Source: Camellia lanceoleosa (Eukaryota > Streptophyta > Magnoliopsida > Ericales > Theaceae). Taken from it: a stretch of 64,000 nt of DNA. Below the pieces are notes generated by a model that ran no database searches, was not told where the DNA came from, and saw nothing but the letters and a program-made list of their open reading frames with translations. A program made the translations under genes and the position numbers. The stretch spans positions 372,001 to 436,000 of the forward strand of contig CM045762.1 of NCBI GenBank assembly GCA_025200525.1. Direction: 5' to 3'. Each line of letters starts with the position of its first letter. Within the stretch, counting starts at the first letter, position 1. Positions 22,898 through 34,662 of the stretch are shown in pieces.

Positions 22898-23911
22898 ACA
22901 CACATGAAGGAAGCTAAGTCGGTTATGCCCTGCTTTCAGGTCCAACAGTTGGTCTATCCGTGGCAGGGGAAAACTGTCCTTTTGGGATGCTTTGTTGACT
23001 GTTTTGTAGTCCACGCAAACCCGCCATTTGCTGTTCTTTTTTGGCACTACTACTGTGTTGGAGATCCACCTAGGATAATGTACTTCTCTGATTAGTCCTG
23101 TCTCCAGCAAGTTTCCCACTTCCTCCGTTACTATCTTTGCGCAGTGGAGAGCTAATCGGCGAGTTCGCTGTATAATTGGTCTGGCAGTTGGATACACATT
23201 GAGTTGATGGAAAATGAAATTAGGGTCAATAACAGGCATGTCGTACGGTGTCCAGGCAAACACTTCGATGTTAGAGGTCAAAAATTTCACGACCTCTATT
23301 CTCTCAGTGCTGGATAGAGATAAGCCAAGCAAAAAAAACTTTTCCGGGTTCTTTTCATCTATCCTTACCTCTACCAAGTCTTCCATCGCCTTCCTCACCG
23401 CTTCGACATCTGCGCAGTTCATTGTTTTGCTCCTCCACCATCTCAGTACAAACCGCTTTCTTTGCCCAAATTGCCGTTTCGTAATGAAGCACTGTTTCGA
23501 TATGATTTGGTCTCCTAAGACTTCTTCAATCACTCCGGTTTCATTGGGGAACCGTAACACCTGATGGTAGGTTGATGCTAGCGAATGCATGGTGTGCAAC
23601 CATGCTCTTCCCAAGATTATGTTGTAGGTGGAAGGAACCTTCAATACCCAAAATTCCACCTGTTTTCTCATTGTTCCTGCCTTGACTGGCAGAATTATCT
23701 TGCCAACTGGCGATTCTGGCATTGAATTGAAGCCGATGAGGGGAGATGTTACGGGCGCCAAGTCTTTGTCCTCCAATTTTAGTTGCTTGAAGGTCTCATA
23801 GTACATTATCTCGCACGAGCTCCCTTGGTCAATCAAAATCCGCATGATGTCGAAATTCTTGACGCGCAGAGTGACAACCAACGCGTCATTGTAAGGGCAA
23901 TGTAACCTCAA
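22893..23911 (-). pseudogene. Protease and N-terminal half of reverse transcriptase (element C)
   Basis: Uninterrupted minus-strand reading. The aspartic protease comes first: RILIDQGSSCEIMYY carries the catalytic Asp within D-Q-G rather than the usual D-T/S-G, and the YNIILGRAWLH motif closes the domain. A linker with WTPYDMPVIDPNFIFH follows. Then come the RT fingers and palm start: RLALHCAKIV, VVVPKKNSKWRVCVDYK, NKASQKDSFPLPRID. The reading ends inside RT at the insertion point of element A and is taken up again at 6766. At its start it is one frame out from gag; the shift maps to the A/G run near 23960. Confidence 0.9.
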
Positions 23912-25598
23912 TAAATCCCTGTCAGAAAAGGAGATGGCGTTCGTTGCCTCTGTTTTCCCTTTTTGACGGTAGGTCGTGCACTTAATACCTCCCTCAAGTG
24001 TTCAGCTTTTTTGATCATCCCTATGAGCTCACATACCCGCTTGGGTTTGACAATCCCATGTATCACGTTGATTACACCTTGGGATGGACTGTTGACCGGC
24101 ATCCCACTCGGCCTCCTGCGGTCCGGGGGGGCTGGTTGTGTTCTCCCTTCAATATACTGGGCCAAGTGACCAGTGGCTACTAACTCCTCCAAATGTTGGC
24201 TCAATGGTGTACAATTTTCAGTTCGGTGCCCCTTTTCATCATGGAAGATGCAACAGTACCTCTCATCGTAGCCCATTTGTGCTTCTCCCAAATTGGTTTG
24301 CCGCTGAACGAAGGGTTCATCGCGTATCTCGCTAAGCTTCCACTAGATAGGTTTGTTGAATATTGTGGTAATGGCAGTGTAGACTCTCAACTTCCTTGTT
24401 TGGGGGTCCTCTCTGTTGGCTCGTCTGGCTCGTCCATTTTTGCTCGGTTGCTCTACTGTGTGATTTTTGCTACAATATTTCTATCTGGCACCGCTGTTGT
24501 GCCAAATTTTGCTTTAGCACGAGCGCTATCTTCCTCTACCCATATGTGCTGATGTACTCTCTCTATTAGGGCCTCCATTGTAAGGGACGGCATCATTGTT
24601 ATTGAATCCCTCAACTTGTTACCTGTCGGTAAACCCCGTTTGTACTGTGCAATGGCGAGGTTTGTAGGGTAATCCCCAATCTGATTTAAAGTCTCCCAAT
24701 ATCGACTATTGTAAGATTTCAACATTTCCTTCTCACCCATGTCAATGGAAAGCAGCTGGTCTATCTTCACCGGTGTCTTGGTATTTGTTTTGAACCTAGT
24801 CACAAATGCCTCTGCCAACTGCGCCCATGAGGCTATGCTTCCTTTTGTCAACTTTCCAAACCATGTTAGACCTAGGTCACCAAGGCTGGAAGGAAACAAG
24901 ATACACATTAAAGCCTCGCTTCGCTGATACACTGCCATAACCTGGCTCAAGTGGCTCAAGTGCATGAAGAGATCCGACTTTCCCTCATAAATGGTGAATT
25001 TGGGCTGGTGGAAGCCTAAGGGTAATGGTGCATTCTCTATCGCTAGAACAAATGGCAAACTCTGCAACCTTGCTAGCGTTTTGTCAGCTGGTTCATAGGT
25101 AAGGCGCGACTTTGGCTTTCCAACCTCGACATTCCCATGCATCCTAGATGCCAATCGTTATAGTGCAGAGACTCTGCAGAGGTCGCGCACCCGAGTGCCT
25201 TCTCTCCTTCGAGCCATTTCCTCAAGCACTGTCCGCAGGTCCGCCGACCTAGACAACTCCGTGTGTCTAGACATCATTTGGTGCGAGTGCGAGGGCCTAT
25301 AACTGCTTCCTTCCGTGTGGGACCTTTCAGTCCTCGTTCTCTCAGACCTGGAGTAACGAGTCATGGAAGTCCCTGATTGCGTATCGCCCGTCCTGAGGCT
25401 CCTACTTTCAACTTGTGACGGTGTGACTTGTCTATCACGATCTTCGAAGTGGTAAGAGAGGGTGTGGCCTCTGCGTCCCTCTTCTGTTGCCACCCCTTTG
25501 CCTTTTATCTGGCGCTTCATGGTCTCTATATCTGCTACCATTCTCCGTATCAACTCGTCTTGCTCCCTTACGTGATCCTCCAGAATTTGAGGATCCAA
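23912..25598 (-). pseudogene. Gag of element C, with in-frame stops
   Basis: One minus-strand frame from about 25598, broken by TAA at about 25158 and TAG at about 24453. The N-terminal part is charged (REQDELIRRMVADIETMKRQ). The capsid core follows: PKFTIYEGKSDLFMHLSHL, LTWFGKLTKGSIASWAQL and LPTGNKLRDSI. A C-x2-H-x4-H-x4-C knuckle (CCIFHDEKGHRTENC, about 24220-24265) comes next, then LAQYIEGRTQPAPPDR. It is a different gag family from A and B. No clear ATG is seen at the left boundary; the frame uses TTG at 25598 and may begin further up. Confidence 0.85.
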
Positions 25599-25847
25599 TC
25601 TTCGACTCTGCCTGTCAGGGCTTTGAGAGTGACAAGAGCTCGAGCTCTATCTCTCTCGTGTGTCTCTCCACGGGTTCCGTCACTGGGGGTGTAATTATGC
25701 TATAGATGGGACAAAAGGTAATCTTTCATGCCTCTCACCTGCCTTCGGGGTTTGTCTATCAATGGCAGAATATGGTAAGTCTTCGTTGTGCGCCATTGAT
25801 CTCAATTAAAGAGGAAGTTCGATCAAAAGGTTTTGTTCTTTTTGTTT
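25599..25847. other. 5' leader of element C
   Basis: Sequence between gag and PBS. I see no gene; open frames on the plus strand here are shadows of gag. Confidence 0.5.
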
Positions 25848-25865
25848 TTCCCACAGACAGTGCCA
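25848..25865 (-). other. Primer binding site of element C
   Basis: Minus-strand TGGCACTGTCTGTGGGAA lies two bases after the LTR end (TTGTACA). It differs from the PBS shared by A and B, so C primes from another tRNA. It resembles the TGGCGCCGTCTGTGGGAA-type PBS of other Tat-related plant elements (from memory). Confidence 0.8.
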
Positions 25866-25867
25866 AT

Positions 25868-28800
25868 TGTACAAGAACGAAATAATCTTCTCATATAATC
25901 ATGTTGATCAAGTTTGCACTCCTCTAAACATCGTCGCTTTACTACCTGAAAACATGAACGTGAGCTAGCCGGCGGGTGTATGCCGGAAACCTCTCTGATA
26001 CCTAAGTCAACAAACAGATAATAGACACAAGAGCTCCGTGTATTCCAAAGTAAGAATTGTGATACCTGTACATAAGTCCTGTCATGAGCTTTTGTATATT
26101 TCGCCTGGCACAATCCTAGTAGGACTTCAACTCCCCTTAGCAGAGTTTGTCACGCCCCGTATTTTATTACTCGGATTACATTACCAATATTCATTAATTA
26201 AGTCCATTTACAAATAACATTTCATCCTTGGATGAAATAATGAATAATTAAATATGCATATTCCTTCTCGTTATACAACAATGACATTTACATACAAATA
26301 AAAGAAATGCCCCGAGGCTTACAATAAAAGAGAGGACACTACTTTTTATATAAAAAAATAGCACTCAGCCAAACAACAAATGAAGTAGTACAATCCATCA
26401 CTACATTACACTTATGAAATGGTAAAACCCATTGTTTGATCTTCAAATCCGAAAAGCATTCCCTGTACACATGTACAGAGGAATGAGCAACCACTAGCTC
26501 ACCAAAGAATCCCATATTAAAACATTAGACGATAATGCAGGTACCAAAATACTCATACATATACGTCAAATCATATTATGTCAAAACCATATGATTTTAT
26601 TACATAATATCTTAAATCCAATTTATTTAATTAACCACAACAAGTTAACTTAAATAAATAAACATGGTTCGATAACAACATGACATCCTTTTCAATTCAT
26701 TCAATTATCTCATTATCTATTAAATCAAATAATTAAACAATTCATCAAATCCATTTTATAAAGTCTTATGAGATGAATGCATATACCATGTCATGCTCAA
26801 AATATTTTTCTCATCTTTTGAAAATCTTATACACAATGCCAATTTGGAAACACATAAATCCAACAATTTCAATAAAATTTCAAGATGGTAAATACGACTC
26901 AGGTAATCCCTAGGCTGGTGTTTGCAAGTAGACTATACAAGTACTATCAATTTGTCATTTTTATCAGTATTAACTGGATGGTTCAACACCTGTAATATGT
27001 CATTTTTACCAGTATTAACTGGAAGGCTCGACATCTATCCACGCAGTTTCTAGTCTTTCACCATAGACACTCAGACCAACTTAACCAATATCAAACTACA
27101 CCCCCTAACTGGACTTACCAAAGTATTTACCCAAAACAATTCGAATGATCTTGTTTCACCAAAAATAATTCCTTTCTCAAAACAATAGTTTTCAATTGAA
27201 TTCAAAATCCATGATAACAATGAAATGGAATGGCAATCTAATATGTAACAATGCATTAGAATAGTTCTAATTTCAATTCCACCACACAATGCTCCATTGT
27301 GATCAAATTTCATATCTTTATCAATGTAATACCATGATACAATCCCAAGAGATAATATAATAATGTCAATGTTCATGTATTTACCACATGTAAATCAACA
27401 AACTTCCAACTTAGTCATTTCAAGACAAATCTATAACCTATTAGCATACACCAAATATTAAAACTATTTATCAAATTTTCAATTGTTTTGACTCACACAA
27501 AACTTTCAATTAATTTTTGTTTCACCTCAACCAAGATAACTAATATAATTTTTACCAAATCCCATACTTATTAAATATTACCATTTCCATCCTACTATAT
27601 CAAAAATTATAATATAATCTCAATAACACACTTCTAACCATAACGGATATAACCTTTTAACCAAAACTAATTTAATCCACTAAATTAGTAAGTTTATTAT
27701 ATTCAAAAAATTTCAAATTTATAATACCAAACCTAACTTCACATGCCTCATCCCTCAAACATAACCATATTTCAACATAACTATTTTTTTGTACCAAACT
27801 ACTTAAAGAGGTAATATTTTCCCCAAATTTTCTACCAATAACAATTTTCACAACTTTTCTAAAATTAATTAATCACATTATCTTTATATCAAAAATTATG
27901 AAATATGCTCAAGAGTAACATTTTCAAGGTAGTGAGTTCAAGAGTTCACATTTCACATTTTTTTATTTTCACAAAAATAAATGCAACTTTATCATCAACA
28001 TATCACCTTTCATAAAATATCATGAATATAACACTTTTAGAGTTTTTAATCTTAAAAAAACTCTATAATCCTAACTTAATAATTTACACAATATTTCTAA
28101 ATATCAATTTATTTTTCTCAAAAATAAATTCCAAAATCAAAGATAAAAAAAAAAGATAATTCAACTTTATATTTCTTAAAATAAAATTATCTAATCATAA
28201 TATAATGTAAATAAAATCATACAACCTTTAAATTTTATTTTCGAATTTTTTTTACAAAATTAACAACACAAAATGATTTTTTCAAAATCAATCTCAAAAT
28301 GCCAACATTCTTAACATTTCAACATAATTTTTCTTCCAAAAATTACCAAACAAAAATCTAAAAACTATATATATATATGCAATACCTCTTGAAATGACAT
28401 ATTTTCTCAAAATAAACCTAAGATAACTTTAATGTAAAAATATGAAGAAAGTCCCTACCTCAAATAATGAAGAAGAGCAGATCTGGAAGGCAAATCTTGC
28501 CCGATCGTGAATCTGACACTACCATTGCGAAGATCACGACGAGCACTCCGACTTTTATTTACAACACTTTTGTAAAATCTCACTCTAAAGACTCTCATTT
28601 TAACCTCAAAAATTGAGCATCAATGGAGGAAAATAAAAAAAATAATAAGATAAAAAAAATTTTAAAAAAAAAGAGAGAGAGAAAGAGACCCACAGGGGAG
28701 AGGGGGTGGACATCTCTGCTCCCAGCCAAAAGAAATGAAGAAATGAAAAAGGAAAAAGGAAAATGAGGGGACATGATGGGAAGGACAAAAGTGGGGACCA

Positions 28801-29978
28801 TCCACATTGTTTTGTTTCCCAAAGTCTGATTTTTTTCAAAAAATATAATTTTTGTAATAATACCTCAAAATTTTATAATATATTATAAAATAATATAATT
28901 TTTTTCACCACAAAATATAATAGTTTGATCACTACGAAATATACACATTTTCATTCTTTATAAAATATATAATTTTTCGCCATATGATACACACCATAAA
29001 ATCAACTATCAAATATTTATTATAATTCTATATAATAAATAATAACAACTCCTAAGGTGGTTACTACCAATCACCTAACTAAAAAGGACCAAACAGTTAA
29101 ACATGAGTTATTAAACAAACTTAAATTAAATTAAATCTAAATCATGGGTCTCACTCATAAGTCAAACATGGTCCAATTATATACCAAAATAGTCACAACA
29201 AATTTATCTCAAATTCTGGTCCGAACACCCAAAACTTAATTTCAAATTCTGCTATAAATTAAACTGAACACCAACCAGTCTGTGAATTTTCATAAAATAA
29301 ATACTCATCATTTAATTTTAAAATTTTTATCCAACGTGTTAGACTTATATAGGAACAACATATAAAACTTTCATAATTTTCTAAGACCGGGAACTATTTT
29401 TAAAAAATACAAAACCAAACTGTTTTCGCACAAAATTTACACAGCAATCAAATTCAAAAATTTACTCAATTAAATTATGCACTAACTATTTAAAAAAAAA
29501 AAATTATGGGTCATTACAAAGTCTCCCTAGGAATCACACTCCCAAGGATAATGCACATCCTGATAACATTTTACTCACTACCAACCAAGTGAGATAGTTT
29601 AAACCCCTTTACCTCGGTTTGACAATAGCTCAACTGAACTAACATGGAAGTTCCTTACGCTAGACTCAACCATGCTCACACAGCTCGGTGCTACGTTAGG
29701 CAACACCGTAAGTCCTCATTGCTTAGACGACACCCTGCAGAGCTATCATACGCCTTAGCTCTCTTTCCTCTGATACCTCTGTCCAGTCAACCAAATCGGG
29801 CCATCAGATCGCCTCCCGACTGAATCGGGATACAGGGCCAAGCTTCTTACCTCAGCCCGTAGTTCAGCCCAACACCTAAGGGTTTGGGCCTAGCTTGGTT
29901 CATTTCAACAGTTGTACTTAGCTCGGCCCAATTTATATATAAATTACCCTCTCAAAAATTTAAATCATATATAGAACA
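25868..29978 (-). repeat. 5' LTR of element C, interrupted by insertion E
   Basis: Plus-strand TGTACAAGAACG at 25868 adjoins the PBS with a 2-base spacer. The LTR runs to 26147 and resumes at 29519 after insertion E. It probably ends at ATAGAACA (29978), giving roughly 740 bp without E. The outer end is inferred only from a CA dinucleotide at the edge of element D, as no second LTR is available for comparison. Confidence 0.65.
26148..29518. mobile_element. Insertion E: 3.4-kb LTR-like sequence in the 5' LTR of C
   Basis: Begins TGTCACGCCCCGTATTTT and ends GGGTCATTACA, resembling plant LTRs with TGTCACG/TTACA ends. Very AT-rich, no coding motifs. Flanks are GAGTT and AAGTC, at best a mutated 5-bp duplication (3 of 5). 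Most simply a solo LTR of an older insertion; without a partner copy this stays tentative. Confidence 0.5.
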
Positions 29979-29980
29979 AT
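29976..29980. other. Target-site duplication of D, left copy (ACAAT)
   Basis: ACAAT precedes TGTCACGACC at 29981 and recurs at 32014-32018. Confidence 0.95.
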
Positions 29981-31200
29981 TGTCACGACCCAACCCGAGG
30001 ACTTAGGGTTAAAATCGCAACTTACTAACTTATTCTATTTGTATAAAAATAATAGAAAATTTACTAAAATTTACTATTTAAGAAAAAGAAAATACATCTA
30101 TAGGGATTTAATTATTTTATTATTCAGTGACCGGCCCCGAGTAGAACAAAAAGGAAGCAAAAATAAAAAAAGAAGGAAAAAAAAAAAGATTAAAAAAAAA
30201 AAAGTGGTTCAACAGCAATCCGTGTGCGGGTTCCGTTTTGTGGGGTTATGGGTTTCTCCTACATCTCGTCACCTGAAAGGGTAACAGCTACAAGCACACA
30301 ACAGAGTGAGAAATATTATGCCAAGAGTATAGGGAATACAAAATAACCATGGATAGTTAGTTAAGCCAAAACATTTACATAACTTAATTTGGTAAATAAA
30401 TCGTTTAAGTGGTAGAAACTGAAATACAGAAATTATGTAAATAACTAAACATAACCACGGTGCAGAACAGAACAGAACAGAGGTCACAGAAGTGACAATC
30501 AAAACAGAGGTCGATGGATCCATGACAAACAAAGGACCACGAAATGGCCAAACAGAGACCAATGGTTATTTAAGTCTCCCAAGGCGTGAGACTCCCGTGG
30601 TGGTAATTACAAACATAATTGTTTATAAGGTTATAGCCAAATATTCTTTAAAATATAAACAAACATATCCATGGGTTTCATTTTTACAAATAGGGTTTTG
30701 AAATTAAATCACGTAACTGAAATGTTTATATAATTTATAATAGTTTATAAAACATAAGTTGTATAAAATAAATTATGGTAAGTTAAAACATACGTAAAAT
30801 ACATTATGGTGACTCAAAGTATAATATAACTCACATTAATATTGGGGGTACTTACCAATTAGTCCTATTAACTAGACTTATTTACCTACAAGTCCTAACT
30901 AATAAATTTAACATTATAAAAATAAGAGAGTGATAAATTTATCACTAAAATTTATTCATAAAAACAAAGTGACTGATAAATTTATCACTATAAATTTATT
31001 CATAAAAATAAAAGACTGATAAATTTATCTTTATCACTTAATAAATTTATCAATAGGACTTAATGGGTAATAAGTCTCCAAAGTAGAACCTATTGGGTAA
31101 TAAATCTCCAAAGTAGGACCTATTGGTAGTTTACCCTTAATATTGACTCTTAGCCTTTTATTTACTAACACAACCTTCATATTTGTGCTATATTCCCTTG

Positions 31201-31237
<37 letters not shown>

Positions 31238-32013
31238 GTTTGGTAACTTACCATTTCACAACCTCCCCCTCACTTCCTTATATACAGGTTACATGTTGCT
31301 AGCTCATCCCGTTATGATGACCCCATATAGATGACTCAGCTCTCTTATTTGTTTAGGTGGCACAGGTGTTCCCATTCTATTTCTTCAAGGCAATTGCCAA
31401 ATCTCCTCTAAATAAATGGTTTGAATTGCTAATCTTCAAAAATCTGCTGCATTAAACATTAGATAAAGGTAAGTTGATCCTTTTCTTTTTCCTTTTCTTT
31501 TTCTTTTTCTTTTTTATTTTTATTTTTATTTTATTTTTATATATGTATATTATTATTTTACCTAAATTTTACATTGACTCTAATAAATAAATTAAATCAT
31601 ATTCTATAGCATATCATCATAATATTAATTATTTTGTTTTATATATTTATTTTATTATCATTGTCAAAATAATATATTACCACATACAACCATAATTATT
31701 CTTTAACTATAATTATTTACGTGGTATTTAATTTGTTTAATTATATTTATGCATGCTAATCTTTTCACATTAATTAGTGATTAACTTAGCCCTAAATAAA
31801 TTTCCTCGTCACATATTTGATAACCGCAATGACAAATTAATTTACATGACACGTATAGCCTATTTATTTTATTACTTCTATTATTATTAAATTTTACTTT
31901 ATCTCATACCATCACAAATTTAATTCTCCTATTTTACTATTATGGATTATTATTATTATTTATTAATAGTCGTGGTGGGTTGTGGTATTAATTAAATATT
32001 TTGGTGTGTCACA
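29981..32013. mobile_element. Element D: solo LTR, 2033 bp
   Basis: Begins TGTCACGACCCAACCCGAG and ends GGTGTGTCACA, with a perfect ACAAT duplication on both sides. It has no gag, pol, PBS or second LTR, so it is a solo LTR left by recombination between two LTRs. The TGTCACGACCC start is common among plant Ty3/gypsy LTRs. It inserted at the very edge of the 5' LTR of C. Inside are related ATAAATTTATCACTAAAATT repeats (30910-31060), a (TC)n tract and a T-rich pyrimidine tract at 31470-31550. Confidence 0.85.
31203..31235. repeat. (TC)n microsatellite
   Basis: About 16 uninterrupted TC dinucleotides inside solo LTR D. Pyrimidine tracts of this kind occur near plant core promoters, but here it is only a simple repeat. 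Confidence 0.95.
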
Positions 32014-32018
32014 ACAAT
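32014..32018. other. Target-site duplication of D, right copy (ACAAT)
   Basis: Identical to 29976-29980, immediately after GTGTCACA. Confidence 0.95.
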
Positions 32019-32265
32019 GTTGATCCATTTAGTCTTAAGAGTTTTTTTATGAACCAATTAGACCTTTTTGTTTTGGAATGTTGTATTTATTAGATTTGAT
32101 GCCATTTGAGTTTAAGTGAATGCCCTTTTCTAATTTATTTTTCTAATTTTGTGATTCGTTTTTGGGATGGGAATGAAAATATGAGGTGTGAAAGATTCTT
32201 TTTTAGGGAATTGGTGGCTGAAGTGTTGATTGTCAAGCATGAAAATCTATATTTACATTAGTATG
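32019..32265. other. AT-rich sequence without recognisable gene
   Basis: Short frames only; no motif seen. Confidence 0.5.
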
Positions 32266-32269
32266 GTTT

Positions 32270-32815
32270 TACGGTGTTACATTAGAGTATTAAATTAAAG
32301 TGATACGTTTAAAAAGGTACATTAAGAAATTTGTGTGTTACATTAATTGGAGTATTACATTTGGAAAAAAATACAGGATTTTTTTTTAATGTTATGCTGT
32401 TACGTTTGAGAAAAATACACTAAGCAATTTTTTTAATATGTTATATTGGAATGTTATGTTGGGAAAAGTACATAAAAAGGTTTTTGTACGTGACATTGAT
32501 TGGAGTGTTATGTTTGGAAACAGTACAATAAAAAGTTTTTTAATATGTTACATTGGAGTGTTGAGTTTGAGAAAAGCACACTACGGAATTTTTGTATTAT
32601 ATTAATTGAAGTGTTACGTTTGAGGAAAGTATACTTATAAGTTTTTTTTTTTTTTTTTTTTTGAATGCTACGTCATTGCGTCTGTGAAAAGTACACTAAG
32701 AAATTTTTTAAAGTGTTACGTTTTTTGAGTGTTGCATTAGATGTTTCATTTAGAAAAAGTATACTAAGGAGTTTTTTTATTTTTTTTTTGAAGTGTTATA
32801 TTTAGTAATTTCAAC
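32270..32815. repeat. Degenerate tandem repeat of about 60 bp (8-9 copies)
   Basis: The pattern GGAGTGTTACGTTTGAGAAA followed by AGTACACTAAGNAATTTTTT recurs with many substitutions and variable T-runs (for example near 32350, 32405, 32450, 32505, 32560, 32615, 32680, 32745). An old, diverged minisatellite. Confidence 0.7.
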
Positions 32816-33737
32816 ATTATGGAAATACTCACGTTTGTTCCTCAACAGAGAACACACGCACATTTATGATTGGCATTTTATGTAATTCACATTAAAATGA
32901 GACCCTTGGGACTATAAGATAAAATGAAGGACCAAACAGTTCATAAAATTACTATTTGAGATTTATTGCTACTTCAACAAAAATATATATACATATATAA
33001 TTGTAAACATATATATACTAACATCAAATAATTCCAGCCTTGGAATTCCTGTGTCCCAAACACAGTGACACTATTAATTTGTAATTAGTTTTAAATTTTT
33101 TTTATTTATGTTATGTTTAGGAGATAATTAGCCTACATCTCTAATAACAAATGGTTGTTTTAATTTTTTAGGAAGGTAAAGGAGTAGGACCTTATTTAGT
33201 TTTTTTTTTTTTTTAAAAATTTTAAAATGGCCAATCACAGATGGTCACTAAACACATTTTATTTCTAATTTGATGTAGAATTTTGCTAGATTTGAAGTAC
33301 AAATATGTTAATATTTGAGCCAAAAAACAGACCAAAAAAAGAAAAAAAGAAAGAAAGAGGGAGTTAATATTGAAAGGAAAATACTATATAAATAAACTTT
33401 AATTATAGACAGATGTGTCATGGATATTATTTTTTGAAAGAAGACAAATATAATACATACTCTTTTGATATATATTTTTTTTAATTCAAACTATTTATCT
33501 ATATTTTTAAATAAAAATGACAAGAAAATAATATTTTAGTCATTACACTTAATTTTTTAGATAGTTGTACATTATATATTAAGTTTAATAACTAAAATAT
33601 TATTTTTGATCAATTTTATTTAACGAATATAAATAACTAATTTAGATTGAAAATAATAAAAAATAAATAAAGTTTAAATTAATAAAATAAAACTTCATTA
33701 TTTATTTTGTTATAAGAGACAAATCTTAGGTTTTTAT
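32816..33737. other. AT-rich intergenic sequence
   Basis: No coding motifs; poly-T runs near 33200 and short AT repeats near 32980-33020. Nothing further supported. Confidence 0.5.
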
Positions 33738-34125
33738 TAGGGTAAATTACACTTTGTCCTTTTTATATTTGGTCATTTTTTTACTTTGGCCATTAAAGTT
33801 TAATTTTATTTATTTATTTTACTTTGGCCCTTTATATTTCAAGTTTTTTTCAATTTACTCCTAAAACTAATTTCTGTTCAAAATTAAATAGAAAAAAGCC
33901 ACTATAACTGTCACATAGCATAAAAGAATATATTATTATTTTGAGATTTGAGTTTGTATTAGATGTGTGATTTTGTATAATAAGATATTTTTATACCATA
34001 TAATTGTCAATGTGTCTTTTTCTGTCTAATTTTGAATAAAAGTTAACTTTAAGAGTAAATTTTAAAAAATAAATAAAAATTTAAAGGTCAAAGTGAAAAA
34101 GTGACCAAATATAAGTATAATTCAT
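33738..34125. mobile_element. Foldback MITE-like element, about 390 bp
   Basis: The left arm (33745-33835: TATATTTGGTCA, ACTTTGGCC, TTTATTTATT) pairs with the reverse complement of the right arm (34060-34122: TTATATTTGGTCAC, CACTTTGACC, TTTATTTATT). Terminal inverted repeats thus exceed 60 bp. The internal sequence is non-coding. Flanking duplications are not clear in this AT-rich context, so the superfamily is not assigned. Confidence 0.75.
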
Positions 34126-34447
34126 TATTTTATTTATAATTTATATTATTTACAATTTCTTAAAAAAATTATTTATATAACTTTACTTTTTTTAAAAATA
34201 AAACAACATACATGCACACACACCGCCGTTATGCGTTTGAAGTGAGGAAAATGTGAGGTGGGAGCAGTGAGAGGCAAAGAACCAAAATGGAATGAGGTGG
34301 GGACTTGACTTGGGGATCTCCACGTACAAAGGAGCCAAAATTTGCCTGATTTCTGGGAATTCTACTGTGTGAACTTATCTTGATTTTCCTTCGTGGCCCC
34401 ACAAATGACATCATAAGTTAAAAAATTTGACTCATTTTTAACATTTA
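34126..34447. other. Sequence between foldback element and tandem repeat
   Basis: AT-rich with a GC-richer island at 34225-34400 containing a 61-codon minus-strand frame of no recognised kind. Nothing else supported. Confidence 0.4.
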
Positions 34448-34477
34448 ACAATGTGATATTTTATTAATATATAAAAA

Positions 34478-34662
34478 ATAATTGGTGTTCTTAATTTTGT
34501 TTTCTCAATTTCACCTCTAATGACATGATACACTCTTATGTAAAGGAGTCTGACACTCATCTCCTTCTTATATTTAATCTCCTTAATTCAAATGGGAGTG
34601 CGACACGTCATTAGAAGTAAAATTAGACGGATAAAATTAAGAGATATAGCACCATTCATAAA
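34478..34662. repeat. Foldback sequence within each tandem unit
   Basis: GGTGTTCTTAATTTT...AATTTCACCTCTAATGAC on the left pairs with the reverse complement of the right side (GTCATTAGAAGTAAAATTAG...AGCACCATT). This gives arms of about 45 bp around a 90-bp centre. It is repeated in the units at 61360-61545, 62500-62690 and 63580-63765. It looks like a small MITE that was carried into the tandem duplication. Confidence 0.7.

Larger units (their letters stand above)
754..29978 (-). mobile_element. Element C: old Tat-lineage Ty3/gypsy retrotransposon, split by elements A and E
   Basis: Reading on the minus strand, the order is 5' LTR, PBS, gag, protease, RT, RNase H, second RNase H, integrase, tandem array, antisense gene. 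This order, and the second RNase H after the first, are hallmarks of the Tat lineage. The RT is cut by element A: one half ends at 22893 and the reading resumes at 6766. The 5' LTR is cut by insertion E. Gag and pol carry several in-frame stops and frameshifts, so C is dead. A 3' LTR was not found in the window. The left limit given is the first position with recognisable C coding sequence, so the true end may lie further left. Confidence 0.8.

Noticed and set aside
28595..28839. Two overlapping hydrophobic minus-strand frames
   Set aside because: They arise in an A-rich stretch within insertion E, have no conserved motif, and their hydrophobicity follows base composition.
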